Source of the DNA: an uncultured Verrucomicrobiales bacterium
Lineage (GTDB): Bacteria > Verrucomicrobiota > Verrucomicrobiia > Verrucomicrobiales > Akkermansiaceae
Length of the DNA stretch: 36,641 bases
Direction of reading: 5' to 3'
Assembly: GCA_937928545.1 (NCBI GenBank)
Contig: CALGJQ010000056.1
Location: forward strand, 1 to 36,641
The number at the start of each line of letters is the position of its first letter. Position 1 is the first letter of the stretch. The notes under the pieces were generated by a model, which did not search any database, was not told where the DNA came from, and saw nothing but the letters and a program-made list of their open reading frames with translations. The translations under genes and the position numbers were made by a program. Below are positions 9,338 to 17,300 of the stretch, piece by piece.

Positions 9338-12046
9338 ATGGTCTTACGCTTCACCCGCTTCCAATTCCTCTTCGGATTCTTGCTCGCCCCCCTCTCCGCA
9401 ACACCGATCGATTACCAAAAAGACGTCGCACCCATCTTCGCCGAAAATTGCCTCAAGTGCCACGGCGACGAAAAGCAGAAAGCCGCTCTCCGCCTCGACA
9501 ATCGCCCCCTCATGCTCAAAGGCGGAGACTCCGGCCTCCCCACCATCGTCCCCGGCAGTTCCAAAAAATCCTTCCTCATCGAAGTCATCTCCGACCCAGA
9601 TCACGAACAAGCCATGCCCCCCAAAGGCAAGCCCCTCACCCCTGACCAAATTTCCACCCTAAGCACCTGGATCGACGAAGGCGCTAATTGGCCCGGCCAA
9701 ATGGACAAAAAGCTCGAACTCAAAACCGACCACTGGTCCTTCCAAAAAGTCACCCGCCCCACCCCTCCCACTTCAGAAAGCCACCCCATCGACTCCTTCC
9801 TTAACCAAGCCCTCGAAAAAAACGGCATCACCCCAAACCAAGCCGCCTCACCCCGCGACCTCATCAAACGCGTCCACATCACCCTCACCGGCCTCAGCCC
9901 CACCCCTGAAGAAGTCTCCGCCTTCGCAGAATCTTACCAAGCCGATCCCGAAGCCGCCTACACCACCCTCCTCGACTCCCAGCTCAATTCCCCCCACTTC
10001 GGCGAACGCTGGGGCCAACATTGGCTCGACGTCATCCGCTGGGCCGAAACCAACGGCTCCGAATCCAACCTCTACCGCAAAAACGCCTGGACCTACCGCG
10101 ACTACGTCGTCCGCTCCTTTAACAACGACACCCCCTACGACCAATTCATCACCGAACAACTCGCCGGTGACCAACTCGGAGTTGGAGAAGCCACCGGCTT
10201 CCTCGTCGCCGGACCCCACGTCCCCGCCGCCACCGTCGGCCGCCAACCCACCGCCATCCGCCAAGCCCGCGCCGACCGCATGGACGAAGTCATGAACACC
10301 ATCGGCGCCTCCATGCTCGGCGTCACCGTCTCCTGCGCCCGCTGCCACAACCACAAATTCGACCCCGTCTCCATCCAGGATTACTACTCCCTCACCGCCA
10401 TCTTCCAAGGCCTCGAATTCGGAGGACGCATCCCCGAACTCTCACCCGACCACCCCCGCAAAAAACGCGCCACCGAACTCTACCCCCAACTCAACGCCGA
10501 ACGCAAAACCCTCCGCGAATCCCTCGGCATCTGGGAAGAAAACTGGGGAGCCTACTCCGACCTCGTCTTCCCCAACACCACCACCAAAAAACTCCGCGTC
10601 GAATTCCTCTCACCAAAAGTCTTCATCGATGAACTCGAAGTCTTCGGCCCCACCGACCACCGCCAAAACCTCGCCCATCAATCAACCGGAGCCACTCTCT
10701 CCGAATCCCCAGACATGCTCCAAGACGGCTCCACCGTCGAAAAAGCAAACGACGGCGAATACGGTACCATGGTCTGGAAATCCTTCGCCGCCAAAAAATC
10801 CAAAGAAAAACCCTGGGTCGAAATCACCTTCCCCGAACCCATTGACGTCAACCGCTTCCGCTTCTCCACCAACCGCGAATATTACCTCGAAACAGACTAC
10901 CTCACCAAGATGCCCGGCAGCGACTTCCCCGCCCTCCGCATCCTCGCCCAACGAGAAGACGGCACCTGGCAACACCTCGTCGGCACCCACCAAATCCGCA
11001 AAACCCTCCAACAAGACCCCGAACTCAAAGCCACCTCCGACCGCCTCCACAAGCACATCGCTAATCTCCGCCACGAAGCACCCCAACACGCCTTCATCGG
11101 TCGTTTCTCCCAACCCGCTCCCACCAAAGTCCTCCACCGCGGAAGCCCCGAAAACCCCCGCGACGAAGTCCCACCCGCCGGCTTCGCCATCATGAATGGC
11201 GACCTCGGTCTCGACTCCAGTACGAAAGATCCCGTACGACGCCAAAAGTTCGCCGAATGGCTCACCAAACCCGACCACCCCCTCACCTCCCGCGTCATGG
11301 TCAACCGCATCTGGCACCACCTCTTCGGCAGCGGCATCGTTCCCACCACCGCCGACTTCGGCATCGCCGGAGCTAAACCCAGCCACCCCCTACTCCTCGA
11401 CTGGCTCGCCTCCGAATTCATCGCAAAACAATGGTCCACCAAAACCATGATTAAGGAAATCATGCTCACCGACGCCTTCCGCCGCTCCAGCCTCCCCCAC
11501 AGCGCCGCCATCCAAAAAGATGCCAACTCCACCCTCCTCTGGCGCTTCCCCCCACGCCGCGTCGAAGCCGAAGTCATCCGCGACTCCATCCTCCAAGCCT
11601 CCGGCAAACTCGACCCAAAAATCGGCGGCCCCAGCTTCCGCATTCACAACATCAAAAAAACCTACGCCCAATGGGAAGTCACCGACAACCACGGCCCCGA
11701 CACCTGGCGCCGCATGCTCTACCAAGAACGCATGCGCCGCGTCGATGACCAGATCTTCACCGCCTTCGACTTCCCCGACTGCGGCCAAGTCCGCGCCAAA
11801 CGCCCCGTCTCCACCACCCCCCTCCAAGCCCTCAACCTATTAAATTCCCCCTTCGTCGTCGACCAATCAAACCACATCGCCGCACGAGCCAAAACCGAAT
11901 CCCCCGACGCCCCCATCCCCCGTATCTTCCAACTCATCCTAAAACGCCCCCCCACCGAAGCCGAACTCCAGTCCGTCCAAACCATCCCCCTAAACATCAT
12001 CTCCCGCTCCCTCATCAACTCCAACGAATTCGCCTTCCTGCCCTAA
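9338..12046 (+). CDS. PSCyt1-DUF1549-DUF1553 (PSD1) multidomain cytochrome-like protein
   Basis: A 902-aa exported protein of the type abundant in Planctomycetota and Verrucomicrobiota. The signal peptide is MVLRFTRFQFLFGFLLAPLS, followed by a cytochrome-c-like PSCyt1 domain with CLKCH at residues 38-42 and a candidate axial Met in AMPPKGKPL. The DUF1549 domain spans about 145-360 (FGERWGQHWLDVIRWAETNG) and contains a second haem-type motif CARCH at 333-337. A middle beta-rich segment (about 410-560, KVFIDELEVFG, WVEITFPEPIDVNRF) resembles a discoidin-type fold. The C-terminal DUF1553 covers about 630-880 (PLTSRVMVNRIWHHLFG, STKTMIKEIMLTDAFRRS). Such proteins are nearly always encoded directly upstream of a DUF1501 protein; here the pair is separated by the GxxExxY repeat element. 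A haem-dependent role in an envelope catabolic complex is suspected in the literature but unproven. Start chosen for the signal peptide; the long upstream open frame is a shadow. Confidence 0.92.
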   Translation: MVLRFTRFQFLFGFLLAPLSATPIDYQKDVAPIFAENCLKCHGDEKQKAALRLDNRPLMLKGGDSGLPTIVPGSSKKSFLIEVISDPDHEQAMPPKGKPLTPDQISTLSTWIDEGANWPGQMDKKLELKTDHWSFQKVTRPTPPTSESHPIDSFLNQALEKNGITPNQAASPRDLIKRVHITLTGLSPTPEEVSAFAESYQADPEAAYTTLLDSQLNSPHFGERWGQHWLDVIRWAETNGSESNLYRKNAWTYRDYVVRSFNNDTPYDQFITEQLAGDQLGVGEATGFLVAGPHVPAATVGRQPTAIRQARADRMDEVMNTIGASMLGVTVSCARCHNHKFDPVSIQDYYSLTAIFQGLEFGGRIPELSPDHPRKKRATELYPQLNAERKTLRESLGIWEENWGAYSDLVFPNTTTKKLRVEFLSPKVFIDELEVFGPTDHRQNLAHQSTGATLSESPDMLQDGSTVEKANDGEYGTMVWKSFAAKKSKEKPWVEITFPEPIDVNRFRFSTNREYYLETDYLTKMPGSDFPALRILAQREDGTWQHLVGTHQIRKTLQQDPELKATSDRLHKHIANLRHEAPQHAFIGRFSQPAPTKVLHRGSPENPRDEVPPAGFAIMNGDLGLDSSTKDPVRRQKFAEWLTKPDHPLTSRVMVNRIWHHLFGSGIVPTTADFGIAGAKPSHPLLLDWLASEFIAKQWSTKTMIKEIMLTDAFRRSSLPHSAAIQKDANSTLLWRFPPRRVEAEVIRDSILQASGKLDPKIGGPSFRIHNIKKTYAQWEVTDNHGPDTWRRMLYQERMRRVDDQIFTAFDFPDCGQVRAKRPVSTTPLQALNLLNSPFVVDQSNHIAARAKTESPDAPIPRIFQLILKRPPTEAELQSVQTIPLNIISRSLINSNEFAFLP

Positions 12047-12052
12047 GAAAAA

Positions 12053-12082
12053 GTCTCACGCAAAGCAGCGAAGCAGCAAAGC
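12053..12082 (-). repeat. GTCTCACGCAAAGCAGCGAA-type repeat, inverted copy
   Basis: Thirty bases beginning GTCTCACGCAAAGCAGCGAA, seven bases after the PSCyt1/DUF1553 stop codon. Internally it is built from repeated GCAAAG/GCGAAG units. Its reverse complement recurs at 12160-12189 (28 of 30 identical) and at 12651-12679 (29 of 29). Confidence 0.85.
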
Positions 12083-12159
12083 GAAATGGATTTTATCAAA
12101 ACCAATAGCAACGCCCCTCAACCCAATCAAAAAAATCACCATCCCTCAACCTCCCACTA

Positions 12160-12189
12160 GCTTTGCTGCTCCGCTGCTTTGCGTGAGGC
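12160..12189 (+). repeat. GCTTTGCTGC...GCGTGAG repeat, second copy
   Basis: Thirty bases ending GCTTTGCGTGAGGC. It is inverted relative to 12053-12082 and direct relative to 12651-12679. It lies 26 bases upstream of the GxxExxY start codon and may carry or border its promoter. Confidence 0.85.
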
Positions 12190-12215
12190 ACCCCACCAAC
12201 CCAAGCCCCTCACCC

Positions 12216-12626
12216 ATGACCCTCGACGAAGCCTCCAACCTCATCATCAAGCTAGCAATCAAGATCCACAACAAACTGGGCCCCGGTCTCCTAGAATCAG
12301 TCTACCAACGCATCCTAGCATATGAACTCCGCAAAGCAGGCCTCCAAGTCCAAACCGAAGTCCCCATCCCAGTCAAATGGGATAATCACACTATCGAAGA
12401 CTCCTTCCGCGCCGACCTCATCGTAGAAAGCGGAATCTTGATCGAACTGAAATCTGTCGAACAACTCCTCCCCGTCCACCACAAACAAGTTTTCACTTAC
12501 CTAAAACTCACCAACCTCAACCTAGCCCTCCTCATCAACTTCAACACCCCCCTTCTCAAAGACGGACTCCACCGCATCGTCCGCAACTTCCCCGATAACC
12601 AAACCCCTCCAACCCTCAACCAATAA
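12216..12626 (+). CDS. GxxExxY family protein (PD-(D/E)XK nuclease-like)
   Basis: A 136-aa cytoplasmic protein of the GxxExxY family, placed in the PD-(D/E)XK nuclease superfamily (PDDEXK_3). The name motif is present as GLLESVY at residues 24-30. The catalytic-type core is D67 in FRADLIVE and E77-x-K79 in LIELKSV, spaced as expected. The length is typical. I used the ATG at 12216 (MTLDEASNL); an upstream in-frame ATG at 12183 lies within the border repeat. The gene sits inside a repeat-bracketed unit between two genes that are normally neighbours. The physiological function is unknown in the literature I know; nucleic-acid cleavage is inferred from the motif. Confidence 0.88.
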   Translation: MTLDEASNLIIKLAIKIHNKLGPGLLESVYQRILAYELRKAGLQVQTEVPIPVKWDNHTIEDSFRADLIVESGILIELKSVEQLLPVHHKQVFTYLKLTNLNLALLINFNTPLLKDGLHRIVRNFPDNQTPPTLNQ

Positions 12627-12650
12627 CCCCTCAACCAAGCCCCCCCAACC

Positions 12651-12679
12651 CTTTGCTGCTTCGCTGCTTTGCGTGAGAC
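12651..12679 (+). repeat. CTTTGCTGCTTCGCTGC...GAGAC repeat, third copy
   Basis: Twenty-nine bases ending CTTTGCGTGAGAC, an exact reverse complement of bases 12054-12082. It begins 24 bases after the GxxExxY stop codon and ends 53 bases before the DUF1501 start, closing the inserted unit. Confidence 0.85.
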
Positions 12680-12732
12680 AAAATCCACAACCCAAGCCCA
12701 TCAACCTTTCCAAATCCAAAGCCCACTCAACC

Positions 12733-14226
12733 ATGAACCCAGAAACCATCTCCCCCTTCGGCCACAACCTCCTCAACCGCCGAGACTTCATGAACAAGAC
12801 TGCCTTCTCCCTTGGCAGCCTCGGCCTCGCCCATCTCCTAGCCGCCGATGCCAAGGACGACCCCACCAACTTCACCGGCAAATCCCCCATCCGCCCCGAC
12901 ATTGACCCAGACAACCCCTACCTCCCCCGCCCCTCCCACCACGAAGCTGCAGCCAAACGAGTCCTCGTCATCTACTGCCCCGGTGCCGTCTCCCACGTCG
13001 ACACCTTCGACTACAAACCCGACCTCTACAAATACCACGGCCAAAAACCTCCCGGCATCCCCGCCGTCACCTTTGAAGGCCCCACCGGAAACATCGCCAA
13101 GCCCTTTTGGGACTTCAAACCACGAGGCGAATCCGGAAAAATGATCTCCGACCTCCTCCCCAACCTCGGCTCCCATGCCGATGAATTCGCCTTCATCCAC
13201 TCCCTCCACACCCAGACCTCCGCCCACCCCCAAGGCGAGAACTTCATGAACACCGGCTTCACCATGGAAGGCTTCCCCTCCTTCGGTTCGTGGGCCACCT
13301 ACGCCCTAGGCTCCGAAAACAAAGACCTCCCCGCCTTCGTCGCCATCAACGACCCCCGCGGCATGGCCCGCTCCGGCAAAAACAACTTCGGCAACGGCTT
13401 CCTCCCCGCCTCCTTCCAAGGCACCGACTTCAACGCAAAAAATCCCCCCGCCAACCTCCAACGTCCCTCCGGCTACACCGCCACCGACGACAAACTCACC
13501 GCCGAAGTCCTCAAACGCCTCAACGGAAACCACCTCGAAAAATACCCCGGCGACGCCGACCTCGCCGCCCGCATCGCCAGCTACGAACTCGCCGGCAAGA
13601 TGCAACTCTCCGTCCCCGACATGATGGACCTCAGCAACGAGCCCAGCTCCATCCACCAACAATACGGCACCGACACCGGCTCCGACCTCAAAAAGGAATA
13701 CGCCAAAAACTGCATCCTCGCTCGCCGCCTCCTCGAAAAAGGCGTCCGCGTCGTCCAACTCTTCAACGGCTCCGACCCGAGCGGCGGAAACGGCATCACC
13801 AACTGGGACAGCCACTCCAACATCAAAGACACCCACGCCATGCAAGCCGAGATCATGGACCAACCCACCGGAGCCTTAATCGCCGACCTCAAACAACGCG
13901 GCATGCTCGAAGACACCCTCATCGTCTGGGCCACCGAGTTCGGCCGCATGCCCTTCCTCCAAGGAAACGGCACCGGCCGCGACCACAACCCAGACGCCTT
14001 CACCTGCTTCCTCGGCGGCGCCGGCGTCCGCAAAGGCTACTCCCACGGCACCTCAGACAACTTCGGCGCCAAAGCCGAAAAAGACCCCGTCTCCGTCTAC
14101 GACTTCAACGCCACCATCCTCCACCTCATGGGTTTGGATCACGAGAGGTTGACGTATTACCACAATGGCTTGGAGAGAAGACTGACCAATGTTCATGGTC
14201 ACGTCATCCAAGACGTTCTGGCATAG
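12733..14226 (+). CDS. DUF1501 family Tat-exported protein
   Basis: A 497-aa protein of the alkaline-phosphatase-like DUF1501 family, the usual partner of PSCyt1/DUF1553 proteins. The N-terminus has a twin-arginine signal (LLNRRDFMNKTAFSLGSLGL), so export is folded, via Tat. Family signatures include KRVLVIYCPGAVSHVDTFD, FIHSLHTQTSAHPQGENFMN, DTLIVWATEFGRMPF and GRDHNPDAFTCFLGGAGV. I used the ATG at 12733; the earlier ATG at 12673 lies in the repeat. Up to about 14130 the gene is very C-rich. The last 96 bases or so (from GGTTTGGATC) change to a balanced codon style, and a second, C-rich copy of the tail follows the stop codon, so the 3' end may have been replaced. The exact activity is not established for this family. 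Confidence 0.92.
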   Translation: MNPETISPFGHNLLNRRDFMNKTAFSLGSLGLAHLLAADAKDDPTNFTGKSPIRPDIDPDNPYLPRPSHHEAAAKRVLVIYCPGAVSHVDTFDYKPDLYKYHGQKPPGIPAVTFEGPTGNIAKPFWDFKPRGESGKMISDLLPNLGSHADEFAFIHSLHTQTSAHPQGENFMNTGFTMEGFPSFGSWATYALGSENKDLPAFVAINDPRGMARSGKNNFGNGFLPASFQGTDFNAKNPPANLQRPSGYTATDDKLTAEVLKRLNGNHLEKYPGDADLAARIASYELAGKMQLSVPDMMDLSNEPSSIHQQYGTDTGSDLKKEYAKNCILARRLLEKGVRVVQLFNGSDPSGGNGITNWDSHSNIKDTHAMQAEIMDQPTGALIADLKQRGMLEDTLIVWATEFGRMPFLQGNGTGRDHNPDAFTCFLGGAGVRKGYSHGTSDNFGAKAEKDPVSVYDFNATILHLMGLDHERLTYYHNGLERRLTNVHGHVIQDVLA

Positions 14227-14252
14227 AAAATTCACCACTCACTATTCCTCTG

Positions 14253-14325
14253 CCACAGCGGCCTGGAAAGAAGACTCACCAACGTCCACGGCAACGGCCA
14301 CGTCATCAAAGACGTCCTCACTTAA
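14253..14325 (+). pseudogene. DUF1501 remnant A: displaced C-terminal tail
   Basis: Twenty-seven bases after the DUF1501 stop, the sequence again encodes HSGLERRLTNVHGNGHVIKD, then VLT and TAA at 14323-14325. This matches HNGLERRLTNVHGHVIQDVLA of the intact gene, apart from an inserted Asn-Gly and a few substitutions. It uses the C-rich codons typical of the body of DUF1501, unlike the tail now attached to the gene. It has no start codon and is not a gene by itself. Confidence 0.85.
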
Positions 14326-14357
14326 CTTAAATTCTACGACTATCTCACAGGGCCACT

Positions 14358-17300
14358 TTAAAATCGATGAACTAAGCGGAAGTAACCTTCTCGTAACACA
14401 TCCTGATCAAGCTCAATCACCAGAGTCCCAGTCCCATCTTTTATTTCAATGACCTCTACACGGTCCCAACTCGTCAAGTCCTCCGAAAACATCAGTTCGT
14501 AAAATCCGTTTGTCCCTGACGCCGTCACCGAGATTTCAGTTCTGGAAAGCCGTTCGACGCTCAGAGTCGGCATACTACCGACTTCAATTTCAGTAATCGT
14601 TGCAGACACTAATTGGTTGTCTGCGTAAGCTTCTAACTTAACATGATAAGTTCTATCCTTTTTCAATTGAAGGTCGAGAATTTGTAAAAATGACTCGCTA
14701 GTCACACTTACCTCAGCGCCTTCTAGCTCTGCAAAGCTCTCTGCGATCTGGAGTCGATATTCCGTAATTCCTTCAAGGTGGCTTGGCGACCAAGTGAGGA
14801 AAAGACGGTTTTGCTCATCAATTACTGTTTCCGGAATGCTGAGGTTCAGCTGAATCAAATCGTCACTGCTATCGAGGGGATTCAAGGCCGAAGATATTTC
14901 TTCCCCATCATTCATCCCTCCAAAGTCCGAATCCTTGACTAGGGGTGATGTCAGATAAGTGTGAACCTCTGGACCATCGACCAAGCCATCCCCATCTGTA
15001 TCTGCCAACTTTGGATCAGTGGAGTTCCTGAACTCGTCCAAGTTAACCAAACCATCATTATCAGGATCGTCTGCCGCCTCATTCACCGAAGCATTCAGTC
15101 CATTCTCCTCCTCCCAGAAATCGTCCATCCCGTCCTCATCAGCATCTGAGAAAATTTCCACTGTATGGTACTGCTCAAACACCGTTTCTTCCCCATATCG
15201 GATCGATGCCCGATAAGCCACAGTCTGCTGGCTTTGTGGAACATCAGTATCCGTCACGGCAAATGTATCGGAACCGAAATCAGGAATGTTTACCTCTTCA
15301 GACGAAAGTAGCACCCAGAGCCCCTCACCTGACCGGCGCTCAAAAAGTAATTCAAACTCGCCTTCGGTCGTATCCATGGTTCGGATCGTGACCGTGCCAC
15401 TCATTTCCTCACCTGCGTCGATATTGTCAGGAGCCCCGAAGGTTGCCACCAAGGGGTAAGATGACGTCATTGAAACTTCCTGACTGGAGGCGAAGTAATC
15501 AATATAAGAGCCTGAAGAGTTTAGAATCTCGATAGACTCAAGATCAAGCATGGCCTCCGATCCACTTACGGTGAACCACAACCATTGGAACTCCCCAGGT
15601 TGAAGGGCCAAAGTTCCCACGGCGTGACCGGGTGCAAACGTTGCCCCTTCAATATCGCCGGAAAATGGCCTGTGATTCGGATACGGTTGACGCCAGTTAA
15701 CCGCTACTGGATCAGAGTTCGTATTTTTTATCCGGTAGATGACATATCGCCCTAGTCCCGAGGCCCTAATCTCACGGGTGACCATCAGGTCGATTGGTTC
15801 AGCGAAACGCTTTAAGGGTTTACTGGCACGGTCCGCACCAGCAGGGACACCTCCCCCACCAAAGGTCCAAGAAGACAAGAATGTCTGGCTTTCATCGTCA
15901 CCGTCAATATCGGGAAGATCCACCCATGGTCGCTGACTACCTGAAGGTCTTACTGCCAGCTTGATCGCGGCAGTCATGGTCTTGTTTCCCTCTGCATCTT
16001 CTTTCAATTCAAAATTTCTCAACGAATCTGGGAAATTCTGCAGTGCTAGACGATTCACATGGGGGAGGTAACGACGTATAGTCTGACCTGCAGGAACACT
16101 AATAGTTTGCTCAAGTTGAGTTCCATTCTCAGACACAGTAGATCCACTGTTGAGAACCATATATTGCCGATCAGTGACACCCGAAATCTGCCGAAGCGGG
16201 TCTGCTGATATCCGGAATAATCCGAAGTCCAAAACTGTGAGATTGTCGCTACCAAATGCTCGTGTGTATTCAAACCAGATCGTCATATCCTCCGGTGAGT
16301 TATTTGTGAGCAAGACTGGAGTATAGAGGGTTTTCAACCTTCCTAGTCCATCGAAGGAGGGAATTGCCCCTTGAATGTTGACCGAAATGTCATCTTTCCA
16401 TGTCGGGGAAGTTTGTTTTCCTTCAAGCACCTCCAGCAGATCCACCTTGAGATCAGCCATCTCGGTCACCAGTTCAACAACCTGGCGCGCGTAGGTAAAA
16501 TCATTAGAAGCCGCCATCATCTGAAGCATTGCCTGATCTTCATCGGTCACCCTGTCAGCCCAAGTCCCGAAGATGAAGTCATATCCAGCGACTACTAGTT
16601 GGTTCGCTGGGGTGAGCGCCCGCAGACCCGGAACCCGTCCATTCCCCAACCCCATGATTATTCCAGGAGCATGCGCTCCATTCGAATACGCTCGATGCTT
16701 AATCGACTCCGCAGCTGCCCAGCTGATTCTCTCTTGCATAGCGATAGAGCTGACAAGAAGGCTCTGTCGAAGATTGCTCACACGCCTCGTATAAATTTTA
16801 AGTGCTTTTTTGATCTCGTCACGCTGCGGTTTTTCGAGCTCCGAAAAGCCAGCTCTAGCCGCATACCTCAGTGTCTCCGAATAATTTTGGAGAGTCGCTA
16901 GGAAGGCGGGCTCTATGACCGAATTCACGCGACTTTTAAGTAAGTTGCTCCTGTCTTCTACATTGGCGGGGAAAGTGTCGAGAACCAGGGACGCAGCTCC
17001 TAGCAAATTGGTCACTTTGGTGACACTCCCGATATTTCCGAAGAAGCTCTTTCCGTAGACTCCCATGGCTGCTTGAAATTCTGGAGAAGCAAAATCGTCA
17101 ACGTAACCGAGTTCAAAATCCAAAAGTGGGTTCAAACTAGTTGCAAAGGCATCGACAAGACTGATGGCTTCCGAGCCCGGTACCGTTGGCTTAAATCTAG
17201 ACAGCCCTTGTTGCAGGGAACGGTCGTTCTCCACCACAATCACACCGAGTTCATTGACCGCAGCACTAAACTCCCTCTCGAGAGCGGTGATGAAATTCTC

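Larger units (their letters stand above)
12053..12679. mobile_element. Repeat-bracketed GxxExxY element
   Basis: Three copies of a roughly 30-bp sequence bound this segment. The copy at 12053-12082 is inverted relative to those at 12160-12189 and 12651-12679. The first and last copies match perfectly over 29 bases as an inverted pair; the middle one differs at two positions. The enclosed gene at 12216-12626 encodes a GxxExxY PD-(D/E)XK protein. The unit lies between the PSCyt1/DUF1553 gene and its usual neighbour DUF1501, which are normally adjacent, so it looks inserted. No transposase is encoded; any mobility would depend on the nuclease-like protein or on a helper. Confidence 0.5.
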
